A stretch of 64,000 bases of DNA, from positions 41,752,488 through 41,816,487 of the forward strand of contig OX381721.1 of the NCBI GenBank assembly GCA_947462335.1, written 5' to 3'. The DNA comes from Harmothoe impar (Eukaryota > Annelida > Polychaeta > Phyllodocida > Polynoidae). The position numbers and the translations under genes are program-made. The notes beneath the pieces were generated by a model. That model was not told where the DNA came from. It made no database searches and worked only from the letters and a program-made list of their open reading frames with translations. Positions 12,760 through 23,462 of the stretch are shown piece after piece. The number at the start of each line of letters is the position of its first letter. Within the stretch, counting starts at the first letter, position 1.

Positions 12760-13010
12760 CTAAGGTGAGAGAGCTTTCTTTTAAAATATGGCATTATACT
12801 ACCGAACTGATTACAGTAGGTTAACCATGAGTCGGACACATACCTTGGATCGGACACTAGAATTATTCAACCATGCTAAGCCCTATACTTACACTGTAAA
12901 AAGTTGTTGTTCGTGAACAGCAAAATGTGCTGTAACTATACTATACTTTAGCTGTAAAGAATAATACAGCAAATTTTTCTGTACATGTACAATTCTGTTA
13001 CTGTAGATGC

Positions 13011-13022
13011 AGGTTCGAATCC
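13011..13022 (+). promoter_or_regulatory. B-box-like word of a tRNA-type promoter
   Basis: GGTTCGAATCCC matches the Pol III internal B-box (GGTTCGANNCC) perfectly. No full tRNA cloverleaf can be drawn upstream, so it is probably a relic of a tRNA-derived SINE inside the CACTG element. Confidence 0.4.
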
Positions 13023-13140
13023 CATAACCAGCAACCAGAGGGAGAAAGAGTAGAGAGGTTGAAGGGAGTACCATACTCTACAGCTCAAAATGACCTGATC
13101 TTTTCAAAAGCCTATTGATGCAGGCTACATATAAGTGATT

Positions 13141-13212
13141 GCCCCTCTATCTCAGTTGGTAGAGCAGTGGGTGATGTAGTCTGAGGGTCAGTGGTTCCAG
13201 TCCCGACAGGAA
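13141..13212 (+). other. tRNA-like module (SINE head)
   Basis: TATCTCAGTTGGTAGAGCA is an excellent A-box and D-arm. TGGTTCCAGTCCC lies about 45 bp further at the position expected for the T-arm. The acceptor ends (GCCCCTC versus GACAGGA) do not pair, so this is a tRNA-derived Pol III module rather than a working tRNA gene. Confidence 0.55.
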
Positions 13213-13553
13213 ACTCTCATACAAACTACATTTCTCCTGATGCAATTCTAAAGTATAATATATTTTGGTCCATTGAAGTGTTTCTATTGAAAATATGCAG
13301 AAGATAAAACAAATGTATCTCTACAATCTGCAGGAAACATAGTAAAATTTACTTTGAAAAACATAGGCCATCAAGATTACACTCCAACTAATGGTAGTTC
13401 AGTACTTTTTAGCACATTACTGCAATAGGGTAATTTTCATATCAACCCTTAAGACATGAACAGTCTAGTTCTAAAATTGCCTCCAGGGATCCTGTGTTGA
13501 CCTCTTTACCATTCACACATAAGTAGGAGGTGTTTCAATGCACCTGACATGCA

Positions 13554-13622
13554 GGATTCACTGGTGTAGTGGTCATGGTTCGGGACTATGGATTGGAAGC
13601 TGGGGGTTCAAATCTCCAAGAT
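13554..13622 (+). other. Second tRNA-like module
   Basis: CTGGTGTAGTGGTCATGG resembles an A-box/D-arm. GGGGGTTCAAATCTCC resembles the T-arm/B-box at the right spacing. No convincing acceptor stem is present. It lies near the right end of the CACTG element at 12892-13760. Confidence 0.5.
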
Positions 13623-13762
13623 GTTGAATATATGTGAGCCCTTTTAAAACTCAGGTCCACGGCTACAGTAGATTCTACTGTAGGTCTACAGCAGAATTTA
13701 CTGGAACCAAAGTTGCCCCCAATATTTGCTGTACAGGAACACTTTTTACTTCTAACAGTGTA

Positions 13763-14545
13763 TTTGTGATAATTAATGCAAGTTAAGGGCCATTCTGTCT
13801 AACAAAGGCTCATCGTGAACTTATCCTACAGTTATAATTAAATACATCCATGACTGGCAGTGATGCAACTGTAAGACCTATTTCAGGCAAGATGTAAATA
13901 GCACATCATTAGTCCTGTCGCATATTTTATTATTAAGAAACTGTAGGTATTTAGGAAAATCGATAAAATATCTACATTTCTCTTATCATTAAACATGTCT
14001 CACTTACTTCATTAAAATCATTTTGAACAGTCATTCTATCAATTGTATCCTTATTCACTTGTTTTGTTGATATCTGTTGATAATTGCCGTAGGAATAAGC
14101 AGTAACAATTGAGCATGCGGTTATTAGCACTTTGTTTATGGGGCTTGCGAACGCTGACCTTTGGAGCAGAAATTTGAATGATTGCTTGCTAGAGCTTAGT
14201 TGGTTGGAATAGGAAAACTGATCTGTGCTGAACAGGATAAATGCATTGTGATAAATAACACGTAGGGAGGATATGGACTGACTTAGTCGTACCTGAGCAT
14301 GTCATATTGAAGAATATGGATGCTCTCCTTGTTCAGACATTAAGTTGCAGGCAATGCAATATATCTAAATTCACTCATAATTCAGGGCAAATATTTCGGA
14401 ATCAACGTATAAAAGTTTGGATGCGAAACGACAAAAATCCATCTATTTATGAATCAAAGCATATAGTGCTCTTTTCTTAAAGACACCCGTGGGACAATTA
14501 TTGTATTTTGCCGCATAGTGATTTAATTGCATTTTCCCCTTAGAT
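13763..14545. other. Unannotated, no gene seen
   Basis: AT-rich sequence with no repeat arms or coding signal. Confidence 0.5.
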
Positions 14546-14808
14546 GTCATGATCCATGACGACCAATATCATGCTACATTATCCCTTCGGCAGTGTATCT
14601 AACCCATAGATGGTCAATACATGCTTGAATGCATCAGCGAGTTACTCACCAGGGCTGCATCAATCCATCATGGTGACAAGGGACATACTGCATTAAATCC
14701 CCATCCTTGCTATAAAAGGCGCGAGTGCCTCCCCTGGCGTCACTCCGACCGTTAATGTAAGGTTACCAACATGTGGTAGCGCAGGATGCACCCTCTTTAA
14801 AGGGTTAA
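14546..14808. mobile_element. Family 1 MITE, copy 3
   Basis: It contains AGCGAGTTACTCACCAGGG plus GCATCAATCCATCATGG, and ends CTTTAAAGGGTTAA. Its right third (GAGTGCCTCCCCTGGCGTCA...) is shared with the remnant at 6590-6656, marking a subfamily with a longer right arm. The left terminus is not clear. Confidence 0.6.
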
Positions 14809-15197
14809 CGTGGAATCTGAGTTAATCAGATCGACTCCGGATCAATTTGAAACCCTTCCCCTGCGCCGCTTCCCCATTCAATAAGAACCTTCAATGGGAT
14901 AGCATTCTGACACAAAGGTGTGTCATAATTAGCCATTCTGGTGCTCAACACCTTTCTGAGGGTGAGCTGCTCAGGTGGGGTGACTGGGTCAGGTTGAGCA
15001 GCTCGTGCAATGTGGCGGAGATCAGTGCACATTGACACTGTGAGCTGCTCTGAGCTTGGTGGAGCGAATGATCCCCCTGTAGTGAAGCCTCGACCACCCC
15101 TGAGTCACCCCTCCACGTACCCTGCCCCCCTCCCCCTTGGAAGCCCCCCCCCCCCCACCCTTGCCGCCTTTACTTCCCTTGATACCGCCCATCCATC

Positions 15198-15254
<57 letters not shown>

Positions 15255-16549
15255 CCACCTCCCTCGATTCTTGATCCCATCCTCTCTCCCTCCATCCCTC
15301 CATCCTGTCATCTCTTCTCTCCATCCCTCCTCTCTTCTTCGCTTTCCTTCCCTGGTCCCTCCCTCCACCCCTTTCTACATCTACAGGCAGTACAGCCCCC
15401 TTCTCTGCCTCAGGAGGAGCATGTTTTCATGGTCGCGATTGTGTTTAATTCATCATTAGTATTGGTTACCCATATTAGAAGGAACTTCGCTTGTAAACAA
15501 CATGGAAATCTGTCTGTTCTCAATACCCATCTCATAGCGAAATTACATGTACCATTAAACACCACCCTTCTTTGCCCCAGTCGACTCCACTGTATCCATT
15601 CCATCCCCTCCCTCCCTCCCTCCCTCCACCCATCCACCCTCTCCCTAGCTCCAGCCCCACCCCACCCATTTAGTACCAGGCCAACAAAACGTCTACCCAA
15701 GGATTTCCGCCCGGATACCCCATTGGTATGGTATGGGCCTGGGCGGGAGAGTTGGTAGAAGGGGGGTTGGGGTGGCATTGACTGCCTGAGTCAATAGATC
15801 GATACATCAGTGACTTGACACGATCGGAGCGATCTGTTCTCCACCAACCAATAGCTAGGTGGTGACATGGACGGCTAGTGGGGGTGCAGGGGTCGGTGGC
15901 TAACTGGTGATGCCGGCTGGAATTAGTATTGTGCCACTCTGAATTGGCTGTTACCGTTGGTTGGGGCTATACAGTATTCAGATTGGGATGGTTTTAAACA
16001 TGACATTGTGTCTAAATTATAAGGTGAATCTAACTACCTACCATGAGGCTATATGGCTCTCAGTGGAATGCATGTTCAATATTCGGCAAAGGTTTCTAGG
16101 TGTCAATTATTCATTTTTATGTGTTAGGAATTAATGGTTAATGGCCCCCAGAGAACACAGGCATCTCATATTTTGATCTGGAATATATTTTGTCTCCATA
16201 TATTAAGCTGTTTAAAAACCATTTAATATATAGTATACTCCCAACGATAAACACAGTGTAGCCCCCTCTTGATAACCTCAAAGACCGGTATGCCTACAAC
16301 AGCAGATGGCAGATTCTGGTTACAACCAAAGCACTGTCTCAGCAGTCAGCATAGTTGTGATTTATAAAGTATTTTGCATTCCAACACGTGACTAAAACAC
16401 ACGTTTTATTCTTTCTATAAAGTATGAGTATAATAGTTGCCCATTTATTATCTCGAAAAGATTACTGATTCTGCACACCAGTTATTATAGAATGTTTCGT
16501 ATCACTGTACCTTTAGTGTTAAAGTCATGTTCTGAATTATAGTAGCCAT
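14809..16549. other. Unannotated with simple repeats, no gene seen
   Basis: GAGCTGCTC-type words occur around 14961, 14996 and 15042. 15100-15400 is C/T-rich and 15600-15640 is a CCCT-rich tract. The frames of 100-149 codons here are translations of these simple repeats (Ala-Cys-Leu-Pro runs), not genes. Confidence 0.5.
15201..15256. repeat. (TGCC)n microsatellite
   Basis: About 14 perfect tetranucleotide units in a pyrimidine-rich region. Confidence 0.95.
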
Positions 16550-16675
16550 CTACATACACAGAAAAGTGAGAGTCATTGTCGCTAAAACTACCCTCACCTG
16601 AGGGTCAGGCACTGCCACACTCTCAGGTGAGGGTAGTTTTAGCGACAAATGACTCTCACTTTTCTGAGGGTGTAG
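16550..16675. mobile_element. Family 2 foldback, copy 2
   Basis: The arms extend over more than 50 bp on each side: CTACATACACAGAAAAGTG at the left and CACTTTTCTGAGGGTGTAG at the right, continuing inward through GTCGCTAAAACTACCCTCAC. The spacer is only a few bases, so the whole element is a near-complete hairpin. Confidence 0.8.
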
Positions 16676-17650
16676 TAACAGTTTTGGGACCTCCACTTCT
16701 ATTCAATGCTAAGTTTATGCAGCTCTGCAAACGTGATCCACATAATTTATAAGGTAGTGCATTTATCGTTTTTAGATTTTACAAATGTATGGTTCTAGCG
16801 AAAAACATCTGGATCCGAATCATTTCTTGTTATGTGTTAGCTTGGGACATTTGCACAGTTACGGACAGGCAATATTAATTTCCCTTACCTCCATCATGAT
16901 CTAGAAATGTTCCTGTGATTTTAACAATGCAGATGCCTTACCAATAAAACCCAATATATATCTTACCAATCCCTGATAACGCCAGATAACGGTATAGGAT
17001 GGATACCGCTCCAAGGTAGGTGTGCCACACGGAAACACAGCATGCCCGGCTGAAGCACACTACCGGGGATTATGGGATAATCCCCGCCTGTGAGAGTGGG
17101 AGATAAGCGCCTTGTACTGATCACACCCTGGAGTAGTGGATCTGAGAACCCTGGAGGAGGGCAGATAAGCCCTGGTAGTACAAAGGGAATGATGAATACA
17201 GGTGTGTATGGGCTCTCAGATAGCACTACTGCAGTCTCTCACCTGTGAGGTTATTACTAGTATCAGGGTGCTAATTATGGACTGCCTCTAATTGATACCA
17301 CTTTACACAGGTACCACAGGGTTTATAATGGGGATCTCAGGACTGCAAGGAAAATAGTAATTCATCAATATATGGGGTTTTACCTGAGGTAATATTAGAT
17401 CATCAAAGAGATGCCGCTATAGGTAAATCGCCTCTGCCTGATGTGATAGCTCTGTTGGAAGGTGATGTTAATTGATCCAGGATTAATTATCGATTGGTGA
17501 AGTATTTGAATTGATCAAAATAGAAGGACACGTGGGCTGAAGTATACAATTTTAAGTAAAGGTCAAACATCAGGTATAATCTACACAGCGTTTATCAAAT
17601 TCTTATTGAGAGAGGGGGCACAAGGGCCTCGATTGGGGGTAATTTAGAAT

Positions 17651-17654
<4 letters not shown>
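16676..17654. other. Unannotated, no gene seen
   Basis: Includes an ordinary-looking block with several TAATTA and ATCGATT words near 17460-17500. No gene or repeat arms are visible. Confidence 0.5.

Positions 17655-17725
<71 letters not shown>
17655..17725. repeat. (TA)n microsatellite
   Basis: A pure TA run of about 70 bp. Confidence 0.95.
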
Positions 17726-17727
<2 letters not shown>

Positions 17728-18600
17728 TGAATAAAGGGGGCCTCTTATTAATGGGGCGGCCCAGGTCCCCTCTCCCTTCCCACCCTACTGTGTTACCTTA
17801 GTCTACCATGAAACCTGCATTACGACAGAGAAATTTCCCCTGGACACCGATGGGGCCTGGAGGTCGGCAGTGGGCATGGCCAATAGCCCCCTTATAGTCA
17901 CCTGACGTGCTGCCAAGGCCAGGTGTCGAGGTGTATAAACTCACCTGGCCGGAGAGGTGCCGGGGGGATGGCATGTCAACAGGTAGTGAGGCGGACATAA
18001 GGCTCCTTAAGGCTGGGGAAGTAGGCCAGACTGTTGTGTACATACAGGGTATAGCATGTAGAACGAGCTGGAGGAGCACCTGAAGATTCAACATCTTCAT
18101 GAAAAGGGGCTTTAAGTTTATGTTGAAAAGTATCGTTATCTAATTGTTGTAGTGTGTATTCCTGGTTCGTTGTAGAGGAGGGGGATGTATTCTTGGCTTT
18201 TTTTCTTCTTCATAATTATGTTTTTTGTGTGTGTTTTTCTTTTTTGTCAGAAGCTTTTAGTAAGGATCTAACTTGATCTAGACTGGCCTAGTTGTGCCTT
18301 CCCCAATACACTAGTGTAACAGTTCGTTATACTAATGTAAATACATACACCATGTAGCTACTGTACTATCATCTTATATACTGTAACCTGTCATAGACAA
18401 TATCAGTATTATCGTTGAAACAAGCCTGCCCTGGTTTACCCTAGATGTACCTGTATTAATTACCTCATCATAACCCAGCACCTCATCACCAGACCGACCA
18501 CCCCCTTCCTCCAGGGCTGCACGTATCACTAGGAGACCACCTAATAGGAGCAGACCTCTAGCACATGGAGTAAACGCTACCAGGCCCCTGGCCGTCAGAC
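17726..18600. other. Unannotated, no gene seen
   Basis: Mixed sequence. A 100-codon minus-strand frame at 17798-18100 has no recognisable feature. Confidence 0.45.
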
Positions 18601-18740
18601 TTGGTTCCCCTTCTACTCACCAGGTGGCCTAATCAGGATAGTCAAGCGGGGCCGCCGGAAGTGTAATCAGCGTTCGTGACGTCAGGCGACGGCTACGTCA
18701 TGCCGTCAAGCCGGCCGCGAGGCTAGGCCCGGCCTACTTA
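18600..18740. promoter_or_regulatory. CpG-rich patch with CRE and ETS-type words
   Basis: The patch is GC-rich in an AT-rich neighbourhood and holds many CpGs. It includes GCCGGAAGTG (ETS/GABP type), GTGACGTCAGG (a full CRE palindrome TGACGTCA) and CTACGTCATG (half CRE). Such a combination is common in CpG promoters of animals. No first exon is recognisable on either side, so the assignment is tentative. Confidence 0.35.
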
Positions 18741-19089
18741 GATCCGCTAGTCTTTTTAAAAATATTTCAACCACGATAAAAGTGAACAAGATTCATTAAG
18801 ACCCGTACTACTATAGCCTTGGATTCTGCCTTAAAGGAAAAGAGAGTTCCGTGTACCTCTAATGCCATGTGAATGTGAATTCCACTACCATGTTCGCGCC
18901 GTGTGCATTGCATAACTACATTGTTGGCATGACTAGGAGCCTCTAATTTGTGTCTTGATAATTGTCTGGGGATGGCGCCAACCATTTAAAGTGGACACGT
19001 CATGCCACGAATTCCTGTAGATGCCAGCAATTTCCTTTATCCCTCTCAGCCCATATCTCCCATGGAAACCCTTAAATCCACAGGGAACC

Positions 19090-19860
19090 TCTTTTGAAAG
19101 CGCTCTTGAAGACCTGGGATGGTTATTGTTGGAACCAATGTTCCTCTTTTGAAGGTGTCCTCATCTATTGTAGTCAAAATGTTGCTTCTGTTGAAGCCAT
19201 TGCAGAAGCCATGTTTTAGATTCAGATGCAGCAACTGCAGAAGCCATGAAGCCACTTTTGTAGCCATGCAGGCTTTGCTTACTGCTGGAGCCTTAGTACA
19301 GCTTTCCTTCGAAGCAACTGTCGAACCAGCTTCCCCTGTGATGCAATGTTGGGGTATGGGGCTCTTGAAGCCACTGCCAAAGCCATGACCAACTGAGGCA
19401 ACTACCCAAAGTATGATACCATGCCGCCAGTTTTGAAACCATGTAATAGCCTTTCCCCCAACCACTGTTGAGACCACTATGTTACCTCCTATTACATGAT
19501 GTTGACACCAAATATAAAGGTACCTTCTCTTGAAGCCATAGTATAGCATATGTTGAAGCCAATGCTAATGCCATGCTGTAGCGTCTGTTGAAGCCACACC
19601 TGACGTCATGCTGTTGTTTCTGTTGAAGCTACTACTTGCGTCATGATGGTACCGTCTCTATTGAAGCCACTGCTGACGGCATGATGTAGCGTATGTCGAA
19701 GCCACTGCTGATGCCATGACGTAACATTTGTCACGGCCATTGCTGAAGCCATGATGTCACATGTATCGAAGCCAAGAGATGGCCTCTTGTTGAAACCACT
19801 GTTTACGTTACAGTCTGGCTTCTCTTGAAGCCACTGCTGAAGCCAATATGTAAAATTCCC
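19090..19860. repeat. Degenerate 36-bp tandem repeat (GAAGCCACTGCTGA... unit)
   Basis: Units resembling TTGAAGCCACTGCTGACG plus CATGATGTAGCGTATG recur at about 36-bp spacing, clearest at 19587-19830, and in more decayed form back to about 19090. Because 36 is divisible by three, long open frames appear on both strands (for example 19046-19549 minus). Unit-to-unit decay and lack of a stable encoded motif argue against a protein. Confidence 0.7.
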
Positions 19861-20977
19861 TAGAAATTAGAATGGGATGGCCAATAGTGAAAGGAACGTT
19901 CGGGTAAATGGAAGTTGATCCCTAGAATAAGGCTTGGCTATACTGAGCCACTTATCTGACATATGGCCTGGAGTCTGATCAGTGTCTTATCCAGGGAACC
20001 CCATCTCACACCTCACGCCCTGGAGCAGCTGGGTCCTCCAGGGCCTACTGCACAGAAGACGCCGCCTCCATCACTCTCCAAACACAGTCCCAGACGAATT
20101 CCATCCCTTGCTGGCAAATGTATGGGCGAAATGGAGAGTGTATACATATCTGGAAGGGCTCCAATAAATCTGTCTGACCCACATATAATCGACACAAATT
20201 GAATTAATACTGGGCAGTGTGACCTCATTACTGAGAGATTACGTCGTAGAGCCCTGCGTCAAATTGATGGAGCTAATGACAAAAGCCTGAGTCAATGGCA
20301 GGAGATTGGGCTAAGTAGGCGCTTGGTATGGCTCTACGCTAACGGTAATTTCTAGTGATGGGTGCTGGAAGTTATTCCCCTCGAAATAAGAGGGGTATCT
20401 AACCTAGCAGAGACATTAAAGTGCCTCTGGGACCAATACCGAGCTTTCAGTCGATACCTTTCCACCTAATAGGTCCATACCAGCACCAGTATAGAGATCT
20501 GAGACTTGTCTAGAGGGGTCCGTGTTCCCTTGTGGGCAGGGGGAGGGGTCTAATGTGGCCCCATTCTGTCAATACTAGCGGTGGAGAAGCGAACTAATCA
20601 AGTGAAATAATAGTTGGTATCTTTACCTAGTCCCACAGACTAAAGCAATTAATTCCCTTTCTTGCATGAATGATGTTCTGATTCATGGAAGCCAGCTATA
20701 GGACCTCGGGGACAAAGTGGTATCCTACACAGGGTGATCAGTTGGACTCTTATAATGCAGAGAACCAAATGGTTCAGAACAGAATGGTCATGGCTCTCGT
20801 TAGTGACACCAGCTGTCGCTAGGCAGTGAAGTGGGAAGGCGGCTCATAATAAAACAACCATTCTTCCTCCAGGTTGATGCAGATAGTCCATTCTCTCTGT
20901 GTCTCTGGAGAGCCAAGCTCATTCACTGTAGAACGGTGGGATTTTGGAATGAGCCTCCAGGGTAGGGAGGTAAATGA
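19861..20977. other. Unannotated, no gene seen
   Basis: Mixed sequence without repeat arms. The short frames at 19963-20228 overlap on both strands and have no recognisable motif. Confidence 0.45.
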
Positions 20978-21105
20978 TTAAGGGCCGCAAAGTGTTTATT
21001 GCATGATGCTCCAATGCAGCACTAGTAAGGTACTCAACTCGACAGGGCTGCATTAATGCATCATGACAACAAATGGTAAATAACTGCATTGGTACTGGAA
21101 GGGTT
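20978..21105. mobile_element. Family 1 MITE, copy 4 (short)
   Basis: It starts TTAAGGGCCGCAAAGTG and contains a decayed core (AATGCAGCACTAGTAAGGTA) followed by GGGCTGCATTAATGCATCAT. The right end is weak (GGAAGGGTTGA). Confidence 0.55.
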
Positions 21106-22169
21106 GAAATTGGTACACACAGGGTCTGGTGTATCTCCATGTCTACCTTGTCCACCATCCCTAATACCAACCTGTTATAAATAAATACACATATAACTGT
21201 GTATATTGTAATATACAATGTTTTATGAATATGCCATTGTTCTATCAGCGGATATTACAGGCACAAAACTGTTTACACATACCCCTGATGTGTAAAGGGA
21301 TAGTGCACATCAAGGGCACATGTTCCTTGGCATACATGTGCATGTAAGGCTGTATGCCGGTGCCTCTTTTAATTTTAGATCCATTGATGTTAGATATAAT
21401 CGCGCGACGCTAATATTAACGTCTGGTCTTTGTGAATATACATGTACGTCAATGCAAATTGGTTCAATGAATGTACACTGTATGTGTACATGTAAAAAGG
21501 TGGATTGTATGTTCTCTTTTGTATGCATTCGATCCGATTGACGTAACTATTTAAGAGACATTACCATCCGCCGTTAAGTATACTGGAATATTATGAGATC
21601 ACACAAGATTCTATTATAAATATCCCTACGTTTTAGATCCTATATTATTTATACATTCTATTGTCATACAAAGCCATTTAATGGAATCGAGATAGGCAAA
21701 CACAATAATGTTTTTTTTCCTTCTTGGATGTTGGACCTTTGCACCAAAGCTTTTATTACCAATGCCAGTCGCTATTTGCACACATTACCTTTCCCTTTGA
21801 TGGCAAGTGCCTTATTTTGGCATTATGTTCCCTACTACAGTGACCTCTAGCAGGTTTTCTCTCCTAACGAGTGGGATTATTTGCCGTAGAGGTAGGCCAC
21901 AGAATGCAGCATGCGGATCTAAAGCTCTTTATCTGTCACAAATCGGGCTTATCCCGCGCCCGGAGCCTCGTGTCAACCAGGCTCCTTGGATTGATTCCCA
22001 GCGTCGGTTGTTTTATTCAACCAATAACATTTCTATGAAACCACCCCGTCCTCCCCCTCTCCCAGGTTCTGCCCCCCTCTTCCCACAACTCTCACCTATT
22101 TTGCCCCCTCCCCTGGAGTCCCGACTGGCGCCTAGTAGTTTTCGCGTTAGTAAAGGGCCAAATAGTTCT
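21106..22169. other. Unannotated, no gene seen
   Basis: Repeated TACATGTACA-type words occur around 21340-21500 in AT-rich sequence. There is no supported gene. Confidence 0.45.
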
Positions 22170-22388
22170 CTAAAGTGGCATAGCCTTTGCCGCCATGATG
22201 CATTCTTGCAGTATCATCAGAGCTGCATACATGCATCATGCCAATCATTCGGGAATGCATGAATCCCCTATGGTCGGCATGATGCGTGAATGCAGTACTG
22301 GCGAGTTGCTCGCCAAAGCTGCATGCATGCACTATGACAACCTATGACAAAGTATAATAAAAGCAATATGCGGTCCTTAAAGGGTTAA
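22170..22388. mobile_element. Family 1 MITE, copy 5
   Basis: It contains GTACTGGCGAGTTGCTCGCC, then CATGCATGCACTATGAC, and ends GGTCCTTAAAGGGTTAA. A second half-core in the left portion (AGAGCTGCATACATGCATCA) shows the usual internal inverted organisation. Confidence 0.65.
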
Positions 22389-23250
22389 CCACAGTAATAC
22401 GCCCTATTAGCTACACTTGGCGTCTGATCAAGCATGAGTAACTCCCCTTGACAAAGAGTAGCTCACCCCCTACCGGCCGGGTATGGAACTAAGGCCAGGG
22501 GGTCAACAAGTGCACCATCCTAACTGACTGCCACATATCAGTAGTATCGAGAACTAATACATTTGTACTTCTATTGACAACCCCCCCCCCCGCCCACATT
22601 CCTTGCCGCTAACGAAGACAATAAAAAAAGAACAGCAGAAAAAAATAGACAAATAAAAAACAAATAAAAACATTAGTGAATAAACTGAAGCCTATATGTC
22701 ACTGTGAGTCTGTTCGATTACATTAATCAGGGATTTAAGAAGGAGTAATTAGCAATTCATACGGTGAGGAGATAATGGGTTTATTTATGTGACAGGTTTA
22801 GGGTTGAAGCAACTGTGTGTTTTTTTCTTTTTTCAATCCCTTTATTGTGATGTATGGGAAGCAGATCATTTTATGGGGTACTAAGTGTCAACTCATAAAT
22901 TAAGGAAACCACTAAAATGTTATGATCTTTCTTAAAACAATTGATGTACATGTATTACTTGAAAAGGGGAAATTAATCATTTCCCTTGGAGATCAAGTGC
23001 TGGGATTTCTGTCATCTGGAAAACCGACTTTTGGGCGATTCGATATACCTTCTGGCACACATGTATGAGTCGTTTTCTTACATTTAAGTTGCTAATACCA
23101 CACTATCATAGCTGTTAGGACAATGCATCACAGGTTCTAGGGACTGAAACACACATATCATGATGCGTGTCATAAAGAAAAAAAGCGAGAGGAGTCAATC
23201 CCATGTTTAATTTATGGAGAACTAGTTCTGCCTTCATTTCATTTAATTCA
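22389..23250. other. Unannotated, no gene seen
   Basis: A poly-C run sits at about 22580 and A-rich sequence at 22620-22680. Otherwise unique. Confidence 0.5.
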
Positions 23251-23462
23251 TTAAGGGCCGTATAGTGATTCACTGCAATATGCCCTCGGTATTATTGCGG
23301 CCCAACCGACCCTACAAATTTGAAAAAAAAAATCAGAAGGATCGTCCTGAAGCACAAATGCAGCCCTGGCGAGAGGCATAGACCGACTAAAACTGATGTC
23401 ATGCATCTTGACTATACCAAAGGCATAACACATCAAGGAATATGCGGCTCTTAAATGGTTCA
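23251..23462. mobile_element. Family 1 MITE, copy 6, with a family 3 fragment inside
   Basis: The left end TTAAGGGCCGTATAGTG pairs with the right end ATGCGGCTCTTAAATGGTT. The usual interior is interrupted at about 23293-23345 by CCCAACCGACCCTACAAAT and a poly-A run that resemble family 3. Family 3 therefore seems to have inserted into family 1, or the two recombined. Confidence 0.5.

Larger units (their letters stand above)
12892..13760. mobile_element. CACTG...CAGTG element carrying tRNA-like modules, copy 1
   Basis: Termini are TA|CACTGTAAAAAGT and ACTTTTTACTTCTAACAGTG|TA, with a 2-bp duplication. The left end contains GCTGTAAA/ACAGCAAAT-type words and the right end CTGTAGGTCTACAGCAGAAT, a style known from CACTA/EnSpm-derived elements. 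Within it lie a consensus Pol III B-box word (13011-13022) and two tRNA-like modules (about 13141 and 13554). The same left and right ends recur at 47954 and 50404. It carries no protein gene and needs a transposase from elsewhere. Confidence 0.6.

Noticed and set aside
13141..13212. Functional tRNA gene
   Set aside because: The D-arm and A-box are good, but the acceptor stem does not pair and the anticodon arm is poor. A tRNA-derived repeat fits better. The same holds for 49461 and 50043.
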